Source: DAOUCP01 sp034432155
Lineage (GTDB): Bacteria > Chloroflexota > Anaerolineae > Epilineales > Epilineaceae
Direction of reading: 5' to 3'
Assembly (NCBI GenBank): GCA_034432155.1
Contig: DAOUCP010000085.1
Span: forward strand, 16,164 to 80,163
DNA length: 64,000 nucleotides
A model generated the notes under the pieces. That model made no database searches. It was not told where the DNA came from and saw only the letters and a program-made list of their open reading frames with translations. Numbering within the stretch: the first letter of the stretch is position 1; every line of letters starts with the position of its first letter. Positions 19,067 through 26,369 of this stretch are shown piece by piece. The position numbers and the translations under genes are program-made.

Positions 19067-19170
19067 ACGGAAGACGCAAGTACGGAAGACGCAGTACGCA
19101 AGACGCAGTAGCCAAGATGCGACACGGAATACGCAGTACGCCAGACACAATACGGAATGCGCAAGACGCC
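19067..19170. repeat. Degenerate heptanucleotide tandem repeat
   Basis: About 15 consecutive 7-bp units in 104 bp with a consensus near ACGCAAG (variants ACGCAGT, ACGGAAT, ACGCCAG, ACACAAT; one unit is 8 bp). The phase holds across the tract. It resembles the short tandemly repeated heptamers known from cyanobacterial genomes. Confidence 0.75.
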
Positions 19171-19263
19171 AACGGCTCAGCGCGTGGTGTACTTCGTCGG
19201 CGTGTACAAGGACAGCCACTGCGTTGCCGGCTGGGCCTCAACGGACTGGCACCCCGCGGGGCT

Positions 19264-19364
19264 GGCGTGGAGCCACGCAGGGATGACCCGCAACCCCCGG
19301 GCCTGGCGTGGAGTCACGAAGGGATGACCGGCAGCCCGCGGGCCGGCGTGGAGCCATCGCGGGC
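19264..19364. repeat. ~41-bp tandem repeat, two and a half copies
   Basis: Units at 19264-19304, 19305-19344 and a partial at 19345-19364 all begin GGCGTGGAG(C/T)CA and, in the full copies, continue CG(C/A)AGGGATGACC. Copies one and two differ at a handful of positions. Confidence 0.75.
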
Positions 19365-19557
19365 TCGTCTCCGGGGCAAGCCAGCCGCGGCTGGGCCGTG
19401 CGTTTGCATCATGAGTCGGTGTTTGCCGTTTGTCGAACCGGTAGCCGGCCGACCACCGGTAGCGCTGTCGCACGATTCAAAGCCAGATGCCTGGCTCCGT
19501 CAGCGACGCGTGGTTCTAGATGCCCCACTGCGCCACTGCGACCGGGCCGGCCGGGGC

Positions 19558-20331
19558 TTAGCCTCCGATCAGCAAACCCGTGGGATCGATCGCTTTCAGA
19601 ATCTGGCGCTCCTCGTCGGTGGGAGGTGAAGTCGTAGCCAGAGGCTCGGCCACGGCAACTTCGAAACCGCTGTTGGCCTGCACCTCTTCGACGCCGATGC
19701 CTGGATGCACCGCCAGGAGGCGGATCCGCTTCGTGTCGTCGTCGAATCCGTAGACGCCAAGCTGGGTGATCACCCGGTAGGGCCCGCTATTGGCCGGCAG
19801 ACCCGCCCGCTCCCGGGCACCCGGTCCGTCCAGGTAGCCTGGTGTGGTCAGGAAGTCCAGCCGGGGAACGAACTTCCGACGGTCCTGTCGCATGATGATG
19901 ATGGTGCGGTAGCAAAAGGAACCAACGTCATTGGCCCCGCCACTCCCCGGGAGGCGAGCTGTGGGACGGTCATGTTCACCAATGACCGTGGTGTTGATGT
20001 TTCCGAAAGGATCCAGCTGCGCCGCACCGAGAAAGCCGTAGTCAATGTAGCCCGCCTGGGATACCGCCATGACATCGTGCATCGACGAGGCAGCGACCGC
20101 CCGATGGAAGGTGCGGGAATCCCCAACCGAGATGGGCAACACCGGCACCTGCGGGCCGATTCCGCCCGCCTCGAAAACGATGAGCAGACCGGGGGCGTGG
20201 CTGCGTTGGGCTAGCATGGCGGCGATCATGGGCAAACCGGTGCCCACAAACACCGACTTGCGGTCCTCCAGGAGCCGCGCTGCCACGCACGCCAGAAGCT
20301 CGGTCGAGGAGTAGGTCGGTGGAACGGTCAT
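19558..20331 (-). CDS. CoA-transferase subunit beta (GctB/IpdB family)
   Basis: A 257-residue beta subunit of a two-subunit CoA-transferase of the glutaconate/steroid-degradation type. Signs are the N-terminal TSTELLACVAARLL-like start, LIVFEAGGIGP (the Glu lies where the glutaconate enzymes have their catalytic Glu), SVGDSRT, AQLDPFGNINTTVIG and RVITQLGVYGFDD. ATG 20331 has a GGAG site about 8 nt upstream; a TTG at 20385 would add 18 residues. It follows the alpha-subunit gene. It may move CoA between acids or, like IpdAB, open a ring on a CoA thioester; sequence alone does not decide. Confidence 0.85.
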   Translation of the reverse strand: MTVPPTYSSTELLACVAARLLEDRKSVFVGTGLPMIAAMLAQRSHAPGLLIVFEAGGIGPQVPVLPISVGDSRTFHRAVAASSMHDVMAVSQAGYIDYGFLGAAQLDPFGNINTTVIGEHDRPTARLPGSGGANDVGSFCYRTIIIMRQDRRKFVPRLDFLTTPGYLDGPGARERAGLPANSGPYRVITQLGVYGFDDDTKRIRLLAVHPGIGVEEVQANSGFEVAVAEPLATTSPPTDEERQILKAIDPTGLLIGG

Positions 20332-20390
20332 TTCGCGATCTCCGTGGTTCGCCGGAGCACGTTCTTCCGCGCCGGACTCCGGCAAGGGTA

Positions 20391-21377
20391 TCAGTCTCGC
20401 AGTTCCTCGATGCGCCTAAGGTGCAGCATTCGCGGCAGCCCGCCGATCTTCGCCAGATAGGCATCGTAGTCTGGGACCCCGAAGACGTACTCCTGGAAAT
20501 AGCCAGCAGCGCCTTCGGGGGTCTTCGAGCGGTTCAGCCATTCGCGCATGTGATCCTCGTCGAAGTAGTACCGCCGCGGCATCTGACACGGATGGCAGCC
20601 GTATGGCACCTCAACGACGGCATCCACCAGGTAGAAGGGGATGACGGTTCGCCACGGGGCGCTGCGGATCTCATCGGCCGGCACGATCTCCTCGGTGGTC
20701 AAGATCAACCGGCGGGCAGCGCGGGCGAGCTCGAAGTCCTCGATGAGGGTGCCGTCGATCTGGGCGTTGCCGTAGACGTCAGCTCGCGTCACGTGGATTA
20801 GGGCCACGTCGGGATAGCAGGCCGGCAGCAGGCAGATGGGCTTGCCGCTCCATGGATCCTCGACCACTTTCGCCGAGCTGTGCGCCAGCGTATCGGTGCC
20901 TAGAAGGTTGCGCGCCGGGATGAAAGGCAGGCCCATGGCCGCCGCCAGGAAGCGCCACTGATAGCCGGCGTTGCTGATCTCGGCCACGACCTTGCAGTGG
21001 CCTTCCTGCACCATCCGCCGCGACGCCGGAGACAGGCCGCGCAGCTCATGGCCGAAAGCGTAGGCCACCTCGATGCGGTCGACGCAGCCAGAGGCGATGA
21101 GCAGATCCGCGTCGTGCACCGCCGTCTTGCCGGCCATCACCAGATGGCGACGACGCTGGCGAATGACCTCGTAGATGGCCGCCATGCTCACCCGCACGTG
21201 GCCGAAGCCGCCGGAGGCGATGAAGTCACCGTCGTGCACGAAGCGAGAGACCGCCTCGGCCACCGACATGCGCTTGTCCACTAGGTCCCGCCGCTTGTTG
21301 GCGAGCACCCACTGCCGGTTCTCGTCAGGGTCGTGCCAGCCGACGAGTTCCCCCTGCCCTTCTTGAAGCACGTGCAT
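20391..21377 (-). CDS. CoA-transferase subunit alpha (GctA/IpdA family)
   Basis: A 328-residue alpha subunit, partner of the gene at 19558. Recognisable segments are KRMSVAEAVSRFVHDGDFIASGGFGHVR at the N-terminus, VDRIEVAYAFGHELRGLSP, and DVALIHVTRADVYGNAQIDG. The region from FYLVDAVVEVPYGCHPCQMPRRYYFDEDH to the C-terminus is typical of the IpdA/GctA group. The frame stays open a long way upstream through a repeat array, but conserved sequence begins only at ATG 21377. Transcription probably starts near 21500, giving a leader of about 120 nt. Confidence 0.85.
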   Translation of the reverse strand: MHVLQEGQGELVGWHDPDENRQWVLANKRRDLVDKRMSVAEAVSRFVHDGDFIASGGFGHVRVSMAAIYEVIRQRRRHLVMAGKTAVHDADLLIASGCVDRIEVAYAFGHELRGLSPASRRMVQEGHCKVVAEISNAGYQWRFLAAAMGLPFIPARNLLGTDTLAHSSAKVVEDPWSGKPICLLPACYPDVALIHVTRADVYGNAQIDGTLIEDFELARAARRLILTTEEIVPADEIRSAPWRTVIPFYLVDAVVEVPYGCHPCQMPRRYYFDEDHMREWLNRSKTPEGAAGYFQEYVFGVPDYDAYLAKIGGLPRMLHLRRIEELRD

Positions 21378-21506
21378 GGCGCACCATCCGATGTCGTCGA
21401 ACGGGACAAGATGGACCGCTCTCGGCAAGACCGCTCCGCACCGCATCGGCCACGGAGGACGCATGCGCACCTGCCCGCCCATTGGCGGCCCCCCTGAGCG
21501 CAGGGG

Positions 21507-21535
21507 ACAATACGAGAGGAGACACCCGCCGTCAA
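21507..21535 (-). promoter_or_regulatory. Promoter of the CoA-transferase operon
   Basis: On the minus strand TTGACG (21535-21530), a 17-nt spacer and TATTGT (21512-21507). The spacing is ideal and the -35 box has five of six consensus bases. The leader would be about 120 nt to the ATG at 21377. Confidence 0.55.
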
Positions 21536-21600
21536 GCCGTCGCTGCTGCCTGGGTGAACCACTGCGCGGCCGCTGTCCAGCGCCATCCGTCCCATACCAG

Positions 21601-21780
21601 GCGCGCGTGACTTGGAAGCGGCGCGCCTGACTTCGCTGTCGCGCGCGTGAATTGACAGTGCCAGACGCGACTCCGCTGCCACGCCACTGACTTTGCTGTC
21701 GCGCCCGTGACGTCCCAGCAGCACATGCGAGTCCGCCGCCAGGCGCACGTGGCTCCCCAGCCGCGCGCGTGACTCGGAAG
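21601..21780. repeat. Degenerate 20-bp tandem repeat array
   Basis: Nine successive 20-bp units, with a phase slip of one base in the second half. Typical units read GCGCGCCTGACTTCGCTGTC and GCGCGCGTGACTTGGAAGCG. The conserved core is CGCG(C/T)G(T)GACT followed by a variable half. Units are adjacent with no spacers, so this is not a CRISPR array. Many units contain TGACTT or TGACT, and the last overlaps the -35 box of the downstream gene. Confidence 0.7.
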
Positions 21781-21797
21781 CGGCACACGTGTAGACT
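21769..21797 (+). promoter_or_regulatory. Promoter of the TyrA-like gene
   Basis: GTGACT (21769-21774), 17 nt and TAGACT (21792-21797), four of six consensus bases in each box. The start is expected near 21804, about 25 nt before the GTG at 21829. The -35 box is supplied by the last unit of the 20-bp repeat array. Confidence 0.45.
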
Positions 21798-21828
21798 GGG
21801 CGCTGCTTGCCCTGGGGAGCGCGAACCG

Positions 21829-22812
21829 GTGAAGCGAGCCCATCGACCGATCGATCCTGCTGCCAGACGAACCATCGCCGTTCTGGGTCTCGATGCGATG
21901 GGCTGCCGTCTGGCCGCAGCGGTGCGGGCCGCCCGGCCGGAGTGGCGGATTCTGGGCTGGGCAGGCGATGCCGAGCGCTCGACCGTGGCGCTGGCTGACC
22001 GCGCCCTCGACGGCCGCACCGCCGATCCGGTCGCGGCCGCGCAGGACGCCGAAGTCGTCTTCATAACGCAGCCGCTGCGCCCCCTGCTGGCCACCCTGGA
22101 GCGGATTGCAGCGCACCTACGGCCCGGCGCGCTGGTCACCGATACGGCGCTGCTCAAGCTGCCCGTCCTGGCCCAGGCGGCCGATCACTTGCCGAGCAGC
22201 GTCGCCTTCGTAGGCGGGCATCCAGTGCTTCGACGCGGCGCAGCGATGGGGGCCGAGGCGCTGCGCGGCGCCACCTATTGCCTGGTGCCGGCTGCCGGTT
22301 CGGGCAACGCGGCCGTAGGGATGCTGGCAGAGCTGGTGAGAGCCTTCGACGCCGAGCCTTACTTCATCGAGGCGGCCGAACACGATGCCCTGGTGGTCGG
22401 CTCGACGCTGCTGCCCGATCTCATCCGCAGCGTCCAGTTCGCGCTCCTGGCCCAAAGCCCCTCGGCGCGCGACCTCGAGCGGCTGTGCGAGCCCCAGCGA
22501 GACGAGGAGCTGCAGGAACTCTTGGCTTGGCTTGCCGAGGCGGGCACCGAGCTTGCTGCGGCCCGGGAGACCACCCTCCACTGGCTCGACCGCCTGCTGT
22601 CGGAGTTGGACACCTGGCACCAGGTCCTGGCCCAGGCCGATGCCGGGGCCATCGAACGCCAGGCCGCCGCCGCCCACCAGGTGTTGTCCACCTGGCCGCC
22701 GTCGGCCCACGAGCGACCGCTGACCACCGATGGGCTGGACGAGCCCCATTTGCTGCGTCAGACGCTGTTCGGCCGCTTGGGCACCCCGCGTCGGCGACCC
22801 CCGGAGCGCTAG
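21829..22812 (+). CDS. TyrA-like (prephenate dehydrogenase family) protein
   Basis: A 327-residue protein with an N-terminal Rossmann fold and helical C-terminal half like prephenate dehydrogenase, which makes 4-hydroxyphenylpyruvate for tyrosine synthesis. IAVLGLDAMGCRLA is the nucleotide loop, but the middle Gly of GxGxxG is Asp. EVVFITQPLRPLLATLERIAAHL, VTDTALLK (for the usual DxxSxK) and FVGGHPVLRRG (for FVGxHPMAG) follow the family, keeping the active-site Lys and His. GTG 21829 is preferred because it follows the promoter and gives a normal N-terminus. The altered motifs leave the true substrate open. No other aromatic amino acid genes are nearby. Confidence 0.7.
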   Translation: MKRAHRPIDPAARRTIAVLGLDAMGCRLAAAVRAARPEWRILGWAGDAERSTVALADRALDGRTADPVAAAQDAEVVFITQPLRPLLATLERIAAHLRPGALVTDTALLKLPVLAQAADHLPSSVAFVGGHPVLRRGAAMGAEALRGATYCLVPAAGSGNAAVGMLAELVRAFDAEPYFIEAAEHDALVVGSTLLPDLIRSVQFALLAQSPSARDLERLCEPQRDEELQELLAWLAEAGTELAAARETTLHWLDRLLSELDTWHQVLAQADAGAIERQAAAAHQVLSTWPPSAHERPLTTDGLDEPHLLRQTLFGRLGTPRRRPPER

Positions 22813-22863
22813 GCGGGCACGAAGTTGCCGGTCAACCGCGCTGCAAGATGCTGGCCGCTGTGC

Positions 22864-22892
22864 TTGGCAAGCCGCCCCGCTTCCCCTAGAAT
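22864..22892 (+). promoter_or_regulatory. Promoter of the polysaccharide cluster, leaderless start
   Basis: TTGGCA (22864-22869), exactly 17 nt and TAGAAT (22887-22892): five of six consensus bases in each box. The GTG start codon follows only 8 nt after the -10 hexamer, so transcription should begin at or next to the start codon. Confidence 0.65.
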
Positions 22893-22900
22893 CCCCGGCC

Positions 22901-24211
22901 GTGACCCCCCAAGCGGCCATGGGGGAGGCGGGATCACGCCGCGCCGCTGCCCCTGTTGCGATGCCCGATCGCGCCCGGCGCATTCTGATGATCGCGCCCA
23001 CCTCGTTCTTTGCCGACTACGGCTGCCACGTCCGCATCCTGGAAGAGATCCGGGTCCTGCAGCGCCTCGGTCACGAGATCAAGGTCGTCACCTATTACAA
23101 CGGCCGCGACGTTCCTGGGGTCGAGATTCGGCGCACCGTGCCAATCCCCTGGCGACGCAACTATGAGGTTGGCTCCTCGCGGCACAAGATCGCCTTCGAT
23201 GCCTTGCTGGCCCTGCGCACCCTGACCCTTCTCGGCGGTTGGCGGCCGGACATCGTGCACGGACACCTCCACGAGGGCGCGCTCATCGGGTGGTTCGCCA
23301 GCCGCCTGCTCGGTCGCCCGCTGGTCTTCGACTTCCAGGGTAGCCTCACCGGCGAAATGATCGACCACGGCTTTCTCCAACGCAACGGGTGGGCATGCGC
23401 CGTCTTCCGGCGCCTGGAGCACTGGATCGACCACCGGCCGGCGGCCATCGTCACCAGTTCCGCGCAAGGCCAGCGACATTTGGCAACTCAGTTCGGAGTG
23501 CCTCCGGATCGCGTTCTGCCATTGCCCGATTGCGTCGACGCCACCGTCTTCCGGCCGGATGTCTTGTCCGCCGAGGAACGCCAGCGCGAGCGCGCCGCGC
23601 TGGGCATACCGGCCGGCTGCCAGGTGATCGTCTACCTCGGTCTGCTGGCTCGTCACCAGGGGACCGACCTGCTGCTGCAGGCTGCCAGGCTGGTGGTGAA
23701 CGCCCGTCCCGACGTTCACTTCCTGGTCATGGGCTTTCCCGGCACCGAGACCTACGGCACGATCGCACGCCAGCTGGGTCTCGCGGCGTGGACGACGTTT
23801 ACCGGCCGGGTGCCATACGAGGAGGCTCCCAGGCGACTAGCACTGGGCGACCTGGCGCTGGCGACGAAGCTGAGCGCCACCGAAGGCAGCGGCAAGATCC
23901 TCGACTATATGGCGATGGGTTTGCCCACCGTGGCCTTCGATACGCCGGCCAGCCGGGAGTACCTGGGCGACGACGGGTTCTACGCCGCGGCGGGTGACGC
24001 CGATGATCTGGCACGCGCCATCCTCCACGCTCTGGCGCAACCCGAGACGCTCGCCGCCCGCGCTGCACGCCTGCGGGCCCGGGCAACGGCCGAGTATGAC
24101 TGGCTCATCGCCGGGCGCAAGCTGGTCGAGGTGTACGATCGACTCATCGCCGGGTGCAAGCTGGTCGAGGCGCACGAGCCACTCGCCGCCCCGCCAAGGA
24201 GGGACACCTGA
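22901..24211 (+). CDS. GT4-family glycosyltransferase (first gene of polysaccharide cluster)
   Basis: A 436-residue GT-B enzyme. The N-terminal domain begins ILMIAPTSFFADYGCHVRILEE after a short basic leader; the C-terminal domain shows VIVYLGLLARHQGTDLLLQAA and LSATEGSGKILDYMAMGLPTVAFDT, the family's nucleotide-sugar-binding region. GTG 22901 is chosen because an excellent promoter lies directly before it. The last part carries a 13-residue tandem duplication (YDWLIAGRKLVEV then YDRLIAGCKLVEA) from a 39-bp DNA repeat. It heads an operon with ABC export and further sugar-transfer genes, so it most likely builds an exported surface glycan. Confidence 0.85.
   Translation: MTPQAAMGEAGSRRAAAPVAMPDRARRILMIAPTSFFADYGCHVRILEEIRVLQRLGHEIKVVTYYNGRDVPGVEIRRTVPIPWRRNYEVGSSRHKIAFDALLALRTLTLLGGWRPDIVHGHLHEGALIGWFASRLLGRPLVFDFQGSLTGEMIDHGFLQRNGWACAVFRRLEHWIDHRPAAIVTSSAQGQRHLATQFGVPPDRVLPLPDCVDATVFRPDVLSAEERQRERAALGIPAGCQVIVYLGLLARHQGTDLLLQAARLVVNARPDVHFLVMGFPGTETYGTIARQLGLAAWTTFTGRVPYEEAPRRLALGDLALATKLSATEGSGKILDYMAMGLPTVAFDTPASREYLGDDGFYAAAGDADDLARAILHALAQPETLAARAARLRARATAEYDWLIAGRKLVEVYDRLIAGCKLVEAHEPLAAPPRRDT
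24095..24172 (+). repeat. 39-bp tandem duplication in the 3' end of the GT4 gene
   Basis: Two adjacent 39-bp units (24095-24133 and 24134-24172) differ at only a few bases and keep frame, duplicating 13 residues of the final helix. Confidence 0.85.
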
Positions 24212-25083
24212 CCGCGAGGCGGACGAATACCTGGATCAGCCAGGCCAACCAGCACCCCGTCGATCGGCTGCGCGAGCTCTGGCTCTACCGCCATCTGATT
24301 GGCAACCTGGTGCGGCGCGACCTCAAAGTGCGTTACAAGAACTCGGTCCTCGGCTACCTGTGGTCGCTCGTCAGCCCACTCTTGATGATGCTCGTCTTCT
24401 GGGTCGTATTCGACCTCTTCTTGGGCCGAGGCACCGAGGATTATCACGCCTTCGTGCTGGTTGCCCTGCTGCCGTGGAACTGGTTCAGTGTCTCGATGGC
24501 CGGGGGAACTCAGAGTGTTGTCGCCAGCAGCGGCCTCATCAAGAAGGTGTACTTCCCGCGGGAGGTGCTGCCGATCAGCGTCGTGGCCAGTGAACTCGTC
24601 AACTTCCTGTTGGCGCTGCCCGTACTCCTCGTCATCCTGGTTCTTTCGGGCATTCCGGTCACCCGTTACGTGCTGTGGGTACCCCTGATCATTCTCGTCC
24701 AGGCGGCATTCACCATCGGCATGGTCCTCCTCCTCTCGACGGCCAACGTGTACTATCGCGATACGGGCGTGATCCTGGAAGTCGTGTTGTTGGCATGGTT
24801 TTTCGTCACCCCCATCATCTATCCGATCGAGTCGTTGCGGGGCTCCATCCTGCACCTCGGGCCGACCGCCCTGTCTGCCGAGCGGCTGGTGTACATTCTT
24901 AACCCCATGGCCTCCATCATCGCCAGTTATCGCGTGGTTCTCTTCGGCAGCGCCGGGGCAGCCATCCCTGGACCGCCGGCCCTCGACTTCCTTCTCCGCA
25001 CTGCGGTGACGGCCATCGTCGCCCTGCTGGTCGGCTATGCCCTCTTCTGCCGGTACAGTGGCCGCTTCGGCGAGGAAGTCTGA
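24208..25083 (+). CDS. ABC-2 type polysaccharide export permease (Wzm-like), apparent CTG start
   Basis: A 291-residue permease with six membrane helices, of the Wzm/TagG group that moves lipid-linked glycans across the inner membrane with the ATPase encoded next. ELWLYRHLIGNLVRRDLKVRYKNSVLGYLWS is the characteristic amphipathic start, and FFVTPIIYPIESL is typical. No ATG, GTG or TTG is well placed; CTG 24208 is preceded by AAGGAGG at 5 nt and overlaps the upstream stop as CTGA. The alternative GTG 24154 would add 18 residues read from repeat DNA and overlap the GT4 gene by 58 nt. Confidence 0.85.
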   Translation: MTARRTNTWISQANQHPVDRLRELWLYRHLIGNLVRRDLKVRYKNSVLGYLWSLVSPLLMMLVFWVVFDLFLGRGTEDYHAFVLVALLPWNWFSVSMAGGTQSVVASSGLIKKVYFPREVLPISVVASELVNFLLALPVLLVILVLSGIPVTRYVLWVPLIILVQAAFTIGMVLLLSTANVYYRDTGVILEVVLLAWFFVTPIIYPIESLRGSILHLGPTALSAERLVYILNPMASIIASYRVVLFGSAGAAIPGPPALDFLLRTAVTAIVALLVGYALFCRYSGRFGEEV

Positions 25084-26369
25084 TGACCACGGCCATTGGC
25101 TTCGAGCACGTCACCAAGACCTTCGCCATCGAGCACGATCGGCCGCGGTCGCTGAAGGAGGCGTTCGTCGGCACCCTCCGCCGAGCGCGACGGCAGCGGG
25201 AGATCATCGCCGCCCTGTCGGACGTCAGCTTCAACCTGGAGCACGGCGGCACCTTAGGTCTGATCGGAGCCAACGGCACGGGTAAGAGCACCGCCCTGAA
25301 GCTGGCAGCGCGGATCCTGGAGCCCACGTCGGGCAAGATCGTCGTTCAGGGCCGGCTGGCAGCCTTGCTGGAGCTCGGTGCCGGCTTCCACCCTGACCTG
25401 AGCGGCCTCGAGAACATCTACTTGAGCGGTTCCTTGATGGGTATGAGTCGGCGCGACATGGCGGGCCGACTGGCGCCCATCATCGAGTTCTCGGAGCTCG
25501 GTGCGTTCATCGATCTGCCGGTTCGGCAGTATTCCTCGGGCATGTTCATGCGTCTGGCCTTCGCCACCGCCGTGCACCTGGATCCGGAGATCCTGCTCCT
25601 GGACGAGATCCTGGCCGTCGGCGATCAGGCCTTCCGCAGCAAGTGTTACGACCGCATCATGGCGCTGCGCCGCTCGGGGGTGACGATCGCCCTCGTGTCC
25701 CACGATCTGGGCGCCATCCGGGAGCTGTGCGAGCGCGCCCTGTGGCTGGATGGAGGCATGGTGCGGGCCTACGGACCGACCGATGACGTGGTCGAAGCTT
25801 ACTACGCCAGCATCGTGGCCCATGAGAAGGCCCGACTGGCGGCCGAAGCCGGGCGGTCCCCAGAGACAACGTCGTCGGTCACCCCGGCGGCTGCCTCCGC
25901 TGCGGAGCAAGACCGGTGGGGCACGCGGGAGGTCGAAATCGGCGAGGTCGCGATCCTCGGCCCAGACGGAACGCCGCAGCATGTTCTGGTGACCGGCCAA
26001 CCGATGACGGTGCGCATTCGGTACACGGCCCACGGGCGCATCGCTCAGCCCGTGTTCGGCCTGGCCCTGCATCGCCAGGATGGTTTGCACATCACCGGGC
26101 CGAACACGCTGGAGGCGGGACTGACCATTGAGGCCATCGAGGGCCAGGGCGAAGTGCGTTACGTCGTGGCATCGCTGCCACTGCTCGCGGGGACGTACGA
26201 GGTCTCGGTGAGCTGTTACGATCACACCTGCACCCACGCCTTCGACCACCATCACCGACGCTACCCTTTCCGAGTGCGCTCCGAGGACACGCGGCCACGG
26301 CTTGGCCTGCTGGTTCTGCCGGCACGTTGGGAGCACGAGAGCTTCTCCGAGGATCCCTCGGAGGCGTGA
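25083..26369 (+). CDS. ABC polysaccharide export ATPase (Wzt-like) with C-terminal beta domain
   Basis: A 428-residue ATPase. Walker A is GANGTGKST, the signature is YSSGMFMRLAF, Walker B is ILLLDEILAVGD, and a switch His follows in LVSHDLG. After residue ~250 comes an Ala/Pro linker and a ~150-residue beta-rich domain (VEIGEVAILGPDGTPQHVLVTGQP and onward) like the Wzt C-terminal domain that recognises a modified glycan end before export. Its ATG shares one base with the permease stop. The following methyltransferase could make the terminal mark this domain reads. Confidence 0.92.
   Translation: MTTAIGFEHVTKTFAIEHDRPRSLKEAFVGTLRRARRQREIIAALSDVSFNLEHGGTLGLIGANGTGKSTALKLAARILEPTSGKIVVQGRLAALLELGAGFHPDLSGLENIYLSGSLMGMSRRDMAGRLAPIIEFSELGAFIDLPVRQYSSGMFMRLAFATAVHLDPEILLLDEILAVGDQAFRSKCYDRIMALRRSGVTIALVSHDLGAIRELCERALWLDGGMVRAYGPTDDVVEAYYASIVAHEKARLAAEAGRSPETTSSVTPAAASAAEQDRWGTREVEIGEVAILGPDGTPQHVLVTGQPMTVRIRYTAHGRIAQPVFGLALHRQDGLHITGPNTLEAGLTIEAIEGQGEVRYVVASLPLLAGTYEVSVSCYDHTCTHAFDHHHRRYPFRVRSEDTRPRLGLLVLPARWEHESFSEDPSEA

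Larger units (their letters stand above)
18707..19557. other. 851-nt region with no convincing gene, containing two repeat blocks
   Basis: No frame here shows a recognisable domain, a good ribosome-binding site or normal codon bias, although several frames stay open because of GC content. It holds a heptamer repeat tract (19067-19170) and a ~41-bp tandem repeat (19264-19364). It lies between the HD gene and the convergent end of the CoA-transferase genes, so a decayed gene or repeat-driven spacer is likely. Confidence 0.6.
21378..21828. other. Divergent intergenic region with two promoters and a 20-bp repeat array
   Basis: This 451-nt region separates the CoA-transferase operon (minus) from the TyrA-like gene (plus). 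The minus-strand promoter is at 21535-21507, the repeat array at 21601-21780, and the plus-strand promoter at 21769-21797. No gene is credible here, although one minus-strand frame stays open through the array. Confidence 0.7.

Noticed and set aside
18700..19629. 309-codon plus-strand frame over the repeat-rich gap
   Set aside because: It includes both tandem-repeat tracts and runs antisense into the CoA-transferase beta gene; no domain is visible.
21601..21780. CRISPR array
   Set aside because: Units are 20 bp, directly adjacent and degenerate, with no unique spacers and no cas genes.
21378..22157. Open upstream extension of the CoA-transferase alpha subunit
   Set aside because: The extension reads through the 20-bp repeat array and the divergent promoter, has low-complexity composition, and family similarity starts only at the ATG at 21377.
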